Source: Sphingomonas taxi
Lineage (GTDB): Bacteria > Pseudomonadota > Alphaproteobacteria > Sphingomonadales > Sphingomonadaceae
Reading direction: 5' to 3'
DNA length: 64,000 nt
Assembly (NCBI RefSeq): GCF_000764535.1
Contig: NZ_CP009571.1
Coordinates: 1,364,001-1,428,000, forward strand
The notes beneath the pieces were generated by a model. That model made no database searches. It was not told the origin of the DNA and saw nothing but the letters and a program-made list of their open reading frames with translations. Each line of letters starts with the position of its first letter. The first letter of the stretch is position 1. A program made the translations under genes and the position numbers. This document shows positions 26,524 to 35,237 of this stretch, piece after piece.

Positions 26524-27282
26524 TCAGATCCCGCCCGCAATCACCTCGCGCCCGCCGGCCTGCAACTCGCGCGTCAGATCCGCCAGGCACTGCGTCACGA
26601 GCGCCTCGTCCGCGCTGCGCACGACGAAGTTCGCCCCCGTCCGCCCGTCGCGGAAGAACGGATAGGAGCCGATCGACACGCCCTCATGCCCCTTCTCGGC
26701 ATCGCGCAGCAGGTCGGCGACCTCGCTCTCCGCGACCCAGCAGCCGATCGTCCCCGACACCACCGGCCGCCCGCCTTCCAGCGTGCCGGTCAGCGCATCG
26801 AGCATCCCGGCGGTGATGTGCGGCACCCCCGCCATGATGAAGATATTGCCGATATGGATACCCGGCGCGCCCGACACGCGATTGGGGATCAGCCCCGCCC
26901 CCGCCGGCACCCGCGCCATCCGCGCGCGCGTCTCGGTCAGCCCGCCACGCGTCGCATAATAGCCCTCCAGCACCGCCATCGCTTCGGGATGATGCTCGAC
27001 CTCGACGCCCAGCGCCTCCGCGATCGCGTCGACGGTGATGTCGTCGTGCGTCGGCCCGATCCCGCCGGTGGTGAACAGATAATCGTTGCGCGTCCGCAGT
27101 GTGTTGACCGCCTCGACGATCGCCGCGGTCCGGTCGGGCACCACGCGCACCTCGGCGAGGCGGATGCCCTGCACGTTGAGCCAGCTCGCGAGCTGCGCGA
27201 TGTTCTTGTCCTGCGTCCGGCCGGAGAGGATCTCATCCCCGATCACGACCAGCGCAGCGGTCCAGATACGTTCCTGCTCCAT
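26524..27282 (-). CDS. CinA-like / molybdopterin-binding domain protein
   Basis: A protein of about 252 residues with the MoaB/MogA-like fold of CinA N-terminal domains: TAALVVIGDEILSGRTQDKN, VVPDRTAAI, FTTGGIGPTHDDITVDAIAEALG and APGIHIGNIFIMAGVP. It lacks the C-terminal amidohydrolase domain of full CinA, so it is the short stand-alone form often annotated as competence/damage-inducible protein A. The ATG at 27282 gives the family start (MEQERIWTAALV); an in-frame ATG 36 bases upstream would run into the divergent promoter of map. The biochemical role of short forms is not established. Confidence 0.88.
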   Translation of the reverse strand: MEQERIWTAALVVIGDEILSGRTQDKNIAQLASWLNVQGIRLAEVRVVPDRTAAIVEAVNTLRTRNDYLFTTGGIGPTHDDITVDAIAEALGVEVEHHPEAMAVLEGYYATRGGLTETRARMARVPAGAGLIPNRVSGAPGIHIGNIFIMAGVPHITAGMLDALTGTLEGGRPVVSGTIGCWVAESEVADLLRDAEKGHEGVSIGSYPFFRDGRTGANFVVRSADEALVTQCLADLTRELQAGGREVIAGGI

Positions 27283-27332
27283 CGCCCGGTCATAGCCTCG
27301 CAAAATCGCCGCGACCACGCTATATCGCCGCG

Positions 27333-28160
27333 ATGACCGAATACGTGACCGTCACCTCCGACGCGCCGGAAGGGCGCACCGGCGCCATCAAGCTCCATGG
27401 CCCCGCCGCCTTCGCCGGCATGCACAAGGCGGGCAGGCTCGCCGCCGAGACACTCGACATGCTGACGCCGCACATGGTGCCGGGCGTATCGACCGCCGAA
27501 CTCGACAAGCTGATCTACGACTTCATCGTCGCGCGCGACGGTGTGCCGGCGACGCTTGGCTATCGCGGCTATACGCATTCGACCTGCATCTCGATCAACC
27601 ATGTCGTCTGTCACGGCATTCCGTCGGAGAAGACGCTGAAGTCGGGCGATATCGTCAATGTCGACGTTACCCCGATCGTCGACGGCTGGCACGGCGATTC
27701 GAGCCGCATGTATCTGATCGGCGACGTGCCGCTGAAGGCGAAGCGCCTTGTCGAGGTCACCTATGAATGTCTGATGCTCGGCATCGAACAGGCCAGGCCC
27801 GGCAACCATATGGGCGACGTCGCCAACGCCATCCAGCGCCATGCCGAAAAGCATCGCTACGGCGTCGTTCGCGACTTCTGCGGCCACGGGCTCGGCCGGC
27901 TGTTCCACGACGCACCCGAAGTCGTCCACGTCGGCAAGCCCGGCACGGGTCCGGAACTCAAGCCCGGCATGATCTTCACGATCGAGCCGATGATCAACAT
28001 CGGCCGTCCCGACGTGAAGCTGCTCGACGACGGCTGGACCGCGGTGACTCGCGACCGTTCGCTGTCCGCGCAGTTCGAACATTCGATCGGCATCAACGAG
28101 GACGGCTGCGAGATCTTCACCACCTCCCCCGCCGGATACCACCAGCCGCCCTATCAGTGA
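27333..28160 (+). CDS. map: Methionine aminopeptidase, type I
   Basis: Removes the initiator methionine from nascent proteins in the cytoplasm. The 275-residue enzyme shows the five metal ligands in order: the two aspartates in VDVTPIVDGWHGDSSRMY, His in CGHGLGRLFHDAP, Glu in FTIEPM and Glu in AQFEHSIGI. GYTHSTCISINHVVCHGIP is the substrate-site signature. It starts about 50 bases from the divergent CinA-like gene, and its stop overlaps the GTG of the acetyltransferase that follows. Confidence 0.97.
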   Translation: MTEYVTVTSDAPEGRTGAIKLHGPAAFAGMHKAGRLAAETLDMLTPHMVPGVSTAELDKLIYDFIVARDGVPATLGYRGYTHSTCISINHVVCHGIPSEKTLKSGDIVNVDVTPIVDGWHGDSSRMYLIGDVPLKAKRLVEVTYECLMLGIEQARPGNHMGDVANAIQRHAEKHRYGVVRDFCGHGLGRLFHDAPEVVHVGKPGTGPELKPGMIFTIEPMINIGRPDVKLLDDGWTAVTRDRSLSAQFEHSIGINEDGCEIFTTSPAGYHQPPYQ

Positions 28161-28834
28161 GGCCCGCGCATCCGCTCGACGCGCCGGTCTGGCAGGCGCT
28201 GACCACGCGGCAGGCGCCGCTGGCGCTGGGCAATGACGACGCGCGGCGGATCGACCCCGATTACGGCCTGTTCGCGGCGGTGGCGGCGCATGACGTCCGT
28301 CATCACGCCGCGCTCGCCGATCTCGTCGCGCGCGGCGAGACGATCGGGCTGTTCGAGCCGGCGCCGCCGGCCACCCTGCCCGGCTTTCGCAGCATCACGA
28401 CGGCGCGCTGCGTGCAGATGGTCGCCGCCGATCCTCCGTCCCCCACGACCGACGCGGTCCCGCTCGGCGACGCCGATGCGGCGGAGATGGTCGCGCTTGC
28501 CGAACTGACGCGCCCCGGTCCCTTCTTCCGCCATACGCATCGCTTCGGCGGCTTCCTCGGCATCCGCATCGACGGCCGGCTCGCCGCGATGGCCGGCACG
28601 CGGCTTGCGCTCCCCGGCTATCGCGAGGTCAGCGGCGTCTGCACCCACCCCGATTTCCGCGGCCGCGGGCTCGCCGCCGGCCTGATCGCCGCGGTCGCCG
28701 GTGCGATTCACGCGGCCGGCGATACGCCCTTCCTAACCAGCTACGCCGACAATCCGGGCGCGATCGCGCTCTACCGCCGCCTCGGCTTCGCGCCCCGCCG
28801 CGACCTCGTCTTCAGCCTGTTCGAACGACGGTAA
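28157..28834 (+). CDS. GNAT-family N-acetyltransferase
   Basis: A protein of about 225 residues whose C-terminal half is a GNAT (FR47-like) fold: the acetyl-CoA loop region VSGVCTHPDFRGRGLAAGLI, then TPFLTSYADNPGAIALYRRLGFAPRRD. The N-terminal half (VWQALTTRQAPLALGNDDARRIDPDYG) is typical of this sphingomonad/rhizobial subgroup. It starts with GTG overlapping the map stop (GTGA), so it is co-translated with map. The acceptor substrate is unknown. Confidence 0.88.
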   Translation: MRPAHPLDAPVWQALTTRQAPLALGNDDARRIDPDYGLFAAVAAHDVRHHAALADLVARGETIGLFEPAPPATLPGFRSITTARCVQMVAADPPSPTTDAVPLGDADAAEMVALAELTRPGPFFRHTHRFGGFLGIRIDGRLAAMAGTRLALPGYREVSGVCTHPDFRGRGLAAGLIAAVAGAIHAAGDTPFLTSYADNPGAIALYRRLGFAPRRDLVFSLFERR

Positions 28835-28900
28835 TCCAATAAAGTCGGACCCTTGCGGCAGGGCCTGCGTTGGCAGCGTCTTACCGGAAAAGGCAGATAC

Positions 28901-29968
28901 ATGACCAAACACGCATTGATCGTCGGTGCGAGCGGCATCGTCGGCAGCGCCACCGCCGCGCTGCTCGTCGAACAGGGCTGGACCGTCCACGGTCTCGCCC
29001 GCCGCCCCGGCGACCAGCCGGGCGTCCAGCCGGTCGCCGCCGACCTGCTCGACGCCGCCGGCACCGCCGCCGCGCTCGCCGGCATCCGCCCCGACGCGGT
29101 GTTCATCACCACCTGGCTGCGGCAGGACAGCGAAGCGGAGAATATCCGCGTCAATTCGGCGATGGTCCGCAACCTGCTCGACGGCCTGCGTGCCAACGAT
29201 GCCGCGGTGGGGCATGTCGCGCTCGTCACCGGCCTCAAACATTATCTCGGGCCGTTCGAGGCCTATGGCAAAGGCACGCTGCCGCAGACGCCGTTCCGCG
29301 AGGAACAAGGCCGGCTCGACGTGGAGAATTTCTATTACGCGCAGGAGGACGAGGTGTTCGCCGCAGCGGAGCGCGACGGTTTCACCTGGAGCGTCCACCG
29401 CCCGCATACCGTGATCGGCAAGGCGGTCGGCAATGCGATGAACATGGGCACGACGCTCGCCGTCTATGCGACCCTGTGCCGTGAGACCGGCCGGCCGTTC
29501 CGCTTCCCCGGCTCGGCGGCGCAATGGGACGGGCTCACCGACATGACCGACGCGGGCCAGCTCGCGCGGCATCTGCTATGGGCGGCGACCACCCCCGCCG
29601 CGGCGAACGAGGCGTTCAACGTCGTCAACGGCGACGTCTTCCGCTGGAGCTGGATGTGGAGCCGCATCGCGGAGTGGTTCGGCGTCGAGGCCGCCCCGTT
29701 CGACGGCAGCGTCCAGCCGCTGGAAACGCAGATGGCCGGCGACGCCGACCTCTGGCGGCGCATCGCCGAGCGCGAGGGGCTTGCCGAGCCCGATCTCGCC
29801 CGCCTCGCCTCGCCCTGGCATACCGACGCCGATCTCGGCCGCCCGATCGAGGTCGTCACCGACATGTCGAAGAGCCGCCGCCTCGGCTTCACCGCCTATC
29901 AGCCGACCGACGATGCCTTCTTCGCATTGTTCGAGCGGCTGCGTGCCGATCGCCTGATCCCGGCATGA
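28901..29968 (+). CDS. NAD(P)-dependent short-chain reductase (PRISE-like)
   Basis: A 355-residue Rossmann-fold oxidoreductase. The nucleotide-binding motif is ALIVGASGIVGSATAALL, the catalytic tyrosine region LENFYYAQED-like (VENFYYAQEDEVF), and SVHRPHTVIGKAVGNAMNMGTTLAVYA is the signature of the progesterone-5-beta-reductase/iridoid-synthase-like (PRISE) group. Bacterial members probably reduce enones, but physiological substrates are not known. The ATG at 28901 gives the proper fold start. The stop overlaps the ABC1 kinase start (ATGA). Confidence 0.87.
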   Translation: MTKHALIVGASGIVGSATAALLVEQGWTVHGLARRPGDQPGVQPVAADLLDAAGTAAALAGIRPDAVFITTWLRQDSEAENIRVNSAMVRNLLDGLRANDAAVGHVALVTGLKHYLGPFEAYGKGTLPQTPFREEQGRLDVENFYYAQEDEVFAAAERDGFTWSVHRPHTVIGKAVGNAMNMGTTLAVYATLCRETGRPFRFPGSAAQWDGLTDMTDAGQLARHLLWAATTPAAANEAFNVVNGDVFRWSWMWSRIAEWFGVEAAPFDGSVQPLETQMAGDADLWRRIAEREGLAEPDLARLASPWHTDADLGRPIEVVTDMSKSRRLGFTAYQPTDDAFFALFERLRADRLIPA

Positions 29969-31284
29969 GCGACGAGCGCCCCGACAAGGGCCGCGCCGTT
30001 CCTAGCGGCCGGCTGTCGCGGCTCGGCGCCTTCGGGCGTCTCGCCGCGGGGGTCGGTGGCGGCGTCGTCGCCGAGGGTGCGCGTCGGCTGGCGGCGGGAG
30101 AGCGGCCGCGGATGGGCGACCTGCTGCTCACCCCCGCCAATGCGACGCGCGTCGCCGACCAGCTCGCGCATCTGCGCGGCGCGGCGATGAAGCTCGGCCA
30201 GATGATCTCGATGGACGCGGGCGACATGCTCCCGCCGGAACTGGCGACGATCCTCGCCCGGCTGCGCAACGACGCGCACCATATGCCGCCCGCGCAGCTC
30301 AACACCGTGCTCGCGCAGGAATGGGGCCGCGACTGGCGCGGCCGCTTCGCCCATTTCCAGGCGCATCCGATCGCGGCCGCCTCGATCGGGCAGGTGCATC
30401 GTGCGCGCCTGCCCGACGGGCGCGAACTGGCGATCAAGGTGCAATATCCCGGCGTGATGCAGAGCATCGACGCCGACGTCGACAACGTCGCCACCTTGCT
30501 GCGCGTCTCCGGCCTGCTTCCCAAGGACCTCGACATCGCGCCGCTGCTCGGCGAGGCGAAGCGCCAGCTCCACGAGGAGGCGGACTATCTGCGCGAAGGC
30601 GCGATGATGCGCCGCTACCGCGACTTGCTCGTCGACGATCCCGCCTTCGTCATCCCCGAGCTGCACGCTGAGCTGACCACCCCCAACGTGCTCGCGATGA
30701 CCTATGTCGCCGGCGTGCCGATCGAAACGCTCGAGGCCGCGGAACAGCCGGTGCGCGACGCCGCGATGCACAGCCTGATCGCCTTGGCGCTGCGCGAGCT
30801 GCTCGACTGGGGACTGATGCAGACCGATCCCAATTTCGCCAATTACCGCTGGCAGCCGGAAACGGGGCGGATCGTGCTGCTCGACTTCGGCGCCGCCCGC
30901 GCCGTGCCGGCGGCGACGGCCGGCGGCTATCGCCGCCTGCTCGCTGCCGGCCTGTCGGGAAACCGCGATGCGGTACGCGAAGCGGCGGTCGCGGCAGGCT
31001 TCCTCGGCGAGGCGGCGGCGGCGCGGCACCGCCCGCTGGTCGATGCGATGATCGACGTGATCCTCGGCGAGCTCAACCGCCCCGGCCCGTTCGACTTCGG
31101 CGATCGCGCCTTCGTCGGCGTCGTGCGCGAACAGGGGATGGAGATGGCACAGGATCGCGCCACCTGGCACGTCCCGCCCGCGGACACGCTGTTCGTCCAG
31201 CGCAAGATCAGCGGCACGGCTTTGTTGGCCGCACGACTGAAGGCGCGCGTCGACATCCGCGCGATGGTGGACGGGCGGGTGTAA
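29965..31284 (+). CDS. ABC1/UbiB-family atypical kinase
   Basis: A 439-residue ABC1 (ADCK-like) protein. It shows the family KxGQ motif in GAAMKLGQMISMDAGDMLPPEL, the alanine-rich nucleotide loop in AAASIGQVHRARLPDGRELAIKVQYPGV, NVLAMTYVAGVP, a degenerate catalytic loop QTDPNFANYRW and the metal motif LLDFGAAR. Family members influence ubiquinone synthesis or lipid/quinone homeostasis through ATPase activity. No C-terminal membrane helices of UbiB proper are evident, so it resembles the soluble AarF group. It overlaps the preceding reductase gene by four bases. Confidence 0.9.
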   Translation: MSDERPDKGRAVPSGRLSRLGAFGRLAAGVGGGVVAEGARRLAAGERPRMGDLLLTPANATRVADQLAHLRGAAMKLGQMISMDAGDMLPPELATILARLRNDAHHMPPAQLNTVLAQEWGRDWRGRFAHFQAHPIAAASIGQVHRARLPDGRELAIKVQYPGVMQSIDADVDNVATLLRVSGLLPKDLDIAPLLGEAKRQLHEEADYLREGAMMRRYRDLLVDDPAFVIPELHAELTTPNVLAMTYVAGVPIETLEAAEQPVRDAAMHSLIALALRELLDWGLMQTDPNFANYRWQPETGRIVLLDFGAARAVPAATAGGYRRLLAAGLSGNRDAVREAAVAAGFLGEAAAARHRPLVDAMIDVILGELNRPGPFDFGDRAFVGVVREQGMEMAQDRATWHVPPADTLFVQRKISGTALLAARLKARVDIRAMVDGRV

Positions 31285-31321
31285 CACGCAGACGATTGCG
31301 TCGCTTCATCGGTCTTCCTTC

Positions 31322-31405
31322 CCACCGTCACCCCGGCCTCGAGCCGGGGTCCCGCTACTTCGAACGAAGCGGAGAAGCGGGATGCCGGACCGAGCCCGGC
31401 ATGAC
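31322..31405. repeat. Facing palindromic repeat pair
   Basis: CACCCCGGCCTCGAGCCGGGGTCCCGC on the left and GCGGGATGCCGGACCGAGCCCGGCATGAC on the right, between the convergent ABC1 and GH51 genes. Related arms occur at 35090-35180 and 57670-57776. Confidence 0.75.
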
Positions 31406-31470
31406 GGGAGATATGAGCGCCGTCACAGCCTCCGACATCGGGGGCGGCACCACCGGCGTCGCCCCTATGC

Positions 31471-33045
31471 TTATCGGATGTCCAGCATCACCACCGATTT
31501 CGCCGGCAGCGTCACCGACAGCGTGCCGCCGGACAGCGTCGCCCCGGTGAACGCCACCGGCTTGACCACGTCGGGCGCATCGAAGGTGTTGTGCGCGTCC
31601 ATCGTCGTGCCCGTCAGGATACGCCCGGTCACGGTCCCCCCGGCGATCCCGGCGAGCTGCACGGTCACGTTCGCCGGCTGGTTCGGATCGACGTTGGTCA
31701 GCGCGACGTGCACCACGCCGTCGGTGCCGCGCACCGCGCTCGAACTGACCGCGCGCAACTCGTGCCCGCCGTTCTTATACCAATGCGAGCTGACCTCGGC
31801 GGGTAGGACGGTGCCGTCCTGATAGCCCTTGTACAGGTCGAACACCCAATAGGTCGGCGTCTTCACCATGCGGTTGCCGTCGGTCAGCAGCATCGCCTGC
31901 AGCACGTTGACCATCTGCGCGATATTGGCGCCGCGGACGCGATCGGCATGGCGCGCGAAGATATCGAGGTTGAGGCTCGCCACCACCGCGTCGCGCAGGC
32001 TGTTCTGCTGGTAGAGGAAGCCCGGATGCGACCCCGGCTCCTGATCGTACCAGGTGCCCCATTCGTCGACGAGCAGCGCCACCCGCTTCTTGGGATCGTA
32101 TTTGTCCATGATTCGCGAATGGCCCTGGAGCAATTCCTCCATCTTCATCGTCTTGGCGAGCGTCCGCGCCCAGGCTTCTTCGTCGAAGCCGGTCGCCGCG
32201 CCCTTCTTCTCCCAGCTGCCGGGCACGGTATAATAATGGACGCCGATCCCCGAGAAGGCGTTGCCCGCCTTCTGCATCATGACCTCGGTCCAATTGTAGT
32301 CCTCGGCATTGGCGCCGCTCGCCACCTTCATGATCGGCACGCCGTCGGGCGCCTTGACGAAGGTCGCGTAGCGGCGCGTCTCGTCGGCGGCATATTCGGG
32401 CGTCATATTGCCGCCGCAGCCCCACAATTCGTTGCCGATGCCGAACATCGGCACCTTCCACGGTTCCTTGCGGCCGTTGGCGGCGCGCTCCTTGGCGAGC
32501 GTCGAGCCGGTCGGCGAGGTCATATATTCGACCCATTCGGCCATCTCGCGCGGCGGCGCCGAGCCGACGTTGCCCGACACATAGGCCTCGGCACCGAGCA
32601 GCTCGGAATAGTCCATGAATTCGTGCGTCCCGACCGCATTGTCCTCGGTCACGCCGCCCCAATTGGTGTTGACCTTGACTGGGCGCTTGCCGCGCGGGCC
32701 GATGCCTTCGCGCCAATGATATTCGTCGGCGAAACAGCCGCCGGGCCAGCGCACCACCGGCACCTTGATCGCCTTCAGCGCCTCGATCACGTCGCTGCGA
32801 TAGCCGCGGACGTTGGGGATCTTGCTGTTCGGGCCGACCCAGATGCCGCCATAGATGCCGGTGCCGAGATGTTCGGCGAACTGGCCGAACAGCCGCTTGT
32901 CGAACTTCGGACCGGGACGATCGCCACGCACCGACACGATATCGGACGGCGCGGCCGCCGGCGTGGCCTGCTGCGCCGCTGCGCCGCCGGAGACCAGAAC
33001 CGCCAGCGCGGAACAGAACAACAGCCTCGACATCACCTTCATCAC
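31471..33045 (-). CDS. GH51 alpha-L-arabinofuranosidase
   Basis: Exported enzyme removing terminal alpha-L-arabinofuranose from plant polysaccharides. The 524-residue protein has a Sec signal (about 1-24, ending GGAAAQ). The family motifs are RLFGQFAEHLGTGIYGGIWVG, VVRWPGGCFADEYHWREGIGP, the acid/base Glu206 in GIGNELWGCGG and the nucleophile Glu328 in VDEWGTWYDQ. The C-terminal beta-sandwich ends SVVMLDIR. It stands alone, about 5 kb from the N-glycan cluster, but its promoter carries AATACCAAAAC like the GH20 gene. Confidence 0.95.
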   Translation of the reverse strand: MMKVMSRLLFCSALAVLVSGGAAAQQATPAAAPSDIVSVRGDRPGPKFDKRLFGQFAEHLGTGIYGGIWVGPNSKIPNVRGYRSDVIEALKAIKVPVVRWPGGCFADEYHWREGIGPRGKRPVKVNTNWGGVTEDNAVGTHEFMDYSELLGAEAYVSGNVGSAPPREMAEWVEYMTSPTGSTLAKERAANGRKEPWKVPMFGIGNELWGCGGNMTPEYAADETRRYATFVKAPDGVPIMKVASGANAEDYNWTEVMMQKAGNAFSGIGVHYYTVPGSWEKKGAATGFDEEAWARTLAKTMKMEELLQGHSRIMDKYDPKKRVALLVDEWGTWYDQEPGSHPGFLYQQNSLRDAVVASLNLDIFARHADRVRGANIAQMVNVLQAMLLTDGNRMVKTPTYWVFDLYKGYQDGTVLPAEVSSHWYKNGGHELRAVSSSAVRGTDGVVHVALTNVDPNQPANVTVQLAGIAGGTVTGRILTGTTMDAHNTFDAPDVVKPVAFTGATLSGGTLSVTLPAKSVVMLDIR

Positions 33046-33078
33046 TCTCCCCTGACGCGTCCCAGCGCGTACCCGCCG

Positions 33079-33107
33079 ATGCTATCCCCCGTTTTGGTAT
33101 TCGTCAA
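33079..33107 (-). promoter_or_regulatory. Promoter of the GH51 gene with operator-like spacer
   Basis: On the minus strand TTGACG (33107-33102), 17 bases and TAGCAT (33084-33079) form a sigma-70-type promoter. The spacer begins AATACCAAAAC, identical to 11 bases before the GH20 gene, a position where a bound protein would block RNA polymerase. Confidence 0.5.
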
Positions 33108-33276
33108 TTTGCCGGACAAATGGGTGGCGTCGCGCGACGAACCGCGGCAGGAAGCGGCGAATGTTGCGTCGCACTACCAAGTCCATACTAGGCCTGCCGG
33201 ATATGCCGGTCTGCTCCGCCCCTTGCCGAACACCGCCTGCGGCCATGTCTCGACCGGCGGCGGAGCGGGCGCGCGC

Positions 33277-33657
33277 ATGACCGATCTTCACGGCCGGCGC
33301 ATCCTGATCGTCGAGGACGAATATCTCGTCGCGGACGACCTCGCGCGCGACCTGCGCGGCCTCGGCGCGGAGATCGTCGGCCCGATCGGCACGCTCGCCG
33401 CCGCGGTGAAACTGCTCGCGACCGCTCCGCCGCTCGACGGTGCGGTGCTTGACATCAATCTGCACGGCGAGATGAGCTACCCGGTCGCAGCGCTGCTTGC
33501 CGCTGCCGGGACGAAGTTCCTGTTCGTCACCGGCTATGACGCCTGGACGATCGATGACCGGTTTCGCAACGTCCCGCGCCACGAAAAGCCGGTCCATTCC
33601 GCCGACGTGGTTGCGGCGCTGTTCGGTGAAGAGAGGCAGACGTCGGGCGAGGCATAG
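33277..33657 (+). CDS. Single-domain response regulator
   Basis: A 126-residue CheY-like receiver with nothing attached. The acidic pocket is in ILIVEDEYLV, the phosphoacceptor Asp in GAVLDINL, the Thr in LFVTGYDA and the conserved Lys in RHEKPVH. Such stand-alone receivers act by protein contact, for example in phosphorelays or stress signalling in alphaproteobacteria. No histidine kinase lies nearby, so its partner is unknown. Confidence 0.88.
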   Translation: MTDLHGRRILIVEDEYLVADDLARDLRGLGAEIVGPIGTLAAAVKLLATAPPLDGAVLDINLHGEMSYPVAALLAAAGTKFLFVTGYDAWTIDDRFRNVPRHEKPVHSADVVAALFGEERQTSGEA

Positions 33658-33778
33658 AGCCACTACCCGCTGGACACTCCGACAAATACGAGATCCGCGG
33701 ATGCGCGCACTGTCCGCAATCGCTGTCCGTCATCCCATCTGGATGCAGAGGGCAAGACCTCCGAACAATCTTGCCAGT

Positions 33779-33868
33779 GCTCCCGCGCAGGCGGGAGCCC
33801 AGGAGTCACTTACGCTATAAGACGTTGTTTTGCTTGATCCTGGGTTCCCGCTTTCGCGGGAACACTGA
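33779..33868. repeat. Facing palindromic repeat pair
   Basis: TGCTCCCGCGCAGGCGGGAGCCCAGG and, inverted, CCTGGGTTCCCGCTTTCGCGGGAACA, between the convergent response-regulator gene and a hypothetical gene. It belongs to the same family as the repeat inside GH125. Confidence 0.8.
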
Positions 33869-33904
33869 GAACACTAAGGATACGCCGTTAGCTTCCCCCG
33901 AACC

Positions 33905-34342
33905 TCACGCCCGCCCGCGCCGCGCTTCCGCCTGCCGGGCGGAGGCGATCGTATCGACCACCAGTTCGTAGAAGGCCGGCGAATAGCCCGATGCCAGGAA
34001 CGCCTTCACCTCGGCCGACGCGATCGCATAGCCGCGCTTCCAGCTCAGCACCGCGATCCGGCGCAACGCCTCGAGCTTGGGGTCGGCGAGCTGCGGGCTG
34101 ATCCGCACGCCGAACACGAGGCCGAGCCAACGGGTCAGCCGGCCCGGCTGGCGCAGCGTCGACAGGCCGTCCTGCCGCGCGATCCCGATCACCGAACGCT
34201 CAAGCTCCGTCAGCACCGGCCGTTCCTCCTCTGCAGCCTGCGCCAGCGGCGCTGTCTCCGACACCACGACCGGCCGCGCGACGGGCGCGCTCACCCGCGC
34301 ATAACCGGCGTTGCCCGGTTCGGCAAAAGCAAGAAAAGCCAT
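33905..34342 (-). CDS. Conserved hypothetical protein (sphingomonad type)
   Basis: A 145-residue protein whose function I do not recognise. The N-terminus (MAFLAFAEPGNAGYARV) is followed by a low-complexity linker. A helical C-terminal half holds LERSVIGIARQDGLSTLRQPGRLTRWLGLVFG and FLASGYSPAFYELVVDTI. No signal peptide or membrane helix is evident. It is divergent from the small disordered protein at 34623, with two palindromes between them, so both may respond to the same regulator. Confidence 0.7.
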   Translation of the reverse strand: MAFLAFAEPGNAGYARVSAPVARPVVVSETAPLAQAAEEERPVLTELERSVIGIARQDGLSTLRQPGRLTRWLGLVFGVRISPQLADPKLEALRRIAVLSWKRGYAIASAEVKAFLASGYSPAFYELVVDTIASARQAEARRGRA

Positions 34343-34496
34343 GGCGTCACTCCCTTCTCGACATCGCACGCCACCCTTCCGCATCCATGGCGATGCAGAC
34401 CGATACGTACGAATTGTTGCACCCCTTTTGCCCCCGCACTGCGAAGGGCATCCGGGTGTTTCCGTCCGATGCCCGCGATCCCTCGCCGCCATCTTC

Positions 34497-34558
34497 TATA
34501 CTGTTCGGTATAGAAGCGGCTGCGGCGGTCGTCAACGGCTTTTATACCGTTCGGTAGA
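34497..34558. promoter_or_regulatory. Twin palindromes, TetR-operator-like
   Basis: TATACTGTTCGGTATA (34497-34512) and TATACCGTTCGGTAGA (34543-34558) are near-perfect palindromes of the same consensus (TATACCG-ACGGTATA style), with centres 46 bases apart. They lie between divergent genes starting at 34342 and 34623. Such sites are typical of TetR-family repressors, but no such gene is in the window. Confidence 0.5.
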
Positions 34559-34622
34559 AAAGCTGCCCGCGGATACCGGTGGAGCGCGGGGCGTTGCCGT
34601 TTCGAGAGATCAGGAGGTCCCC

Positions 34623-35015
34623 ATGTCCGACACGTCCCGCGATACCAAGGCCGATCCCGAGCGCGATCCCGCCGGCAATCCGTTCGACCGCGCCGACGGC
34701 CATTCCGGGCAGGAGTATAACAAGGACCGCGAGGCGGCGCTCGGCGCGCAACGCCCCGGTGGCACCGTCTCCGCCCGCCCCGGCGACCCGGCACCGCCGC
34801 ACGATCCGGCGATCCCGCCCGACAACGGCCGCCGCGCCTCGTTCGACCCGCAGACCGGCGAGGTTCACGGCAGCGGCAGCGGCGCCGGCGGTGGCAACCC
34901 CGGCGAGGATTTCGACTCCGACGCCGCGACCGGCGACGGCTATCCGGTCACCGGCGGCGAAGGCCGACCGAAAGGCGGCGATGGCGATCTCGGACCCGGC
35001 CACGTCAGCGAGTGA
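34623..35015 (+). CDS. Small disordered acidic/glycine-rich protein
   Basis: A 130-residue protein with no recognised domain. It is made of Asp, Pro, Gly and Arg-rich low-complexity sequence (ADPERDPAGNPFDRADGHSGQEYNKDREAALGAQ, then GSGSGAGGGNPGEDFDSD). An AGGAGG ribosome site stands about eight bases before the ATG, which supports real translation at a good rate. It has no signal peptide. The composition is like that of hydrophilic stress-protective proteins, but that is only an analogy. Confidence 0.65.
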   Translation: MSDTSRDTKADPERDPAGNPFDRADGHSGQEYNKDREAALGAQRPGGTVSARPGDPAPPHDPAIPPDNGRRASFDPQTGEVHGSGSGAGGGNPGEDFDSDAATGDGYPVTGGEGRPKGGDGDLGPGHVSE

Positions 35016-35089
35016 AGCGCAATCCTCCCCGTGGCGGAAGGGACTGTTTCTTACGACCCATTAGGCGTCACGATGGCAATTCCCTTTCC

Positions 35090-35180
35090 CCGTCATGCCG
35101 GACTTGATCCGGCATCCCGCTTCTTCTTCGCAACGTCCGAAGAAGAAGCGGGACCCCGGCACAAGGCCGGGGTGACGGCG
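35090..35180. repeat. Facing palindromic repeat pair with long inner arms
   Basis: CGTCATGCCGGACTTGATCCGGCATCCCGC and GCGGGACCCCGGCACAAGGCCGGGGTGACG flank the self-complementary TTCTTCTTCG...CGAAGAAGAA. The whole could fold as one long hairpin between the convergent gene at 34623 and ftsB. Confidence 0.75.
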
Positions 35181-35237
35181 TGGGTGTAACAGACGCGCAT
35201 ATGCGGCTGCCCCTCGCCGCCGACGAAGAATAGACGA

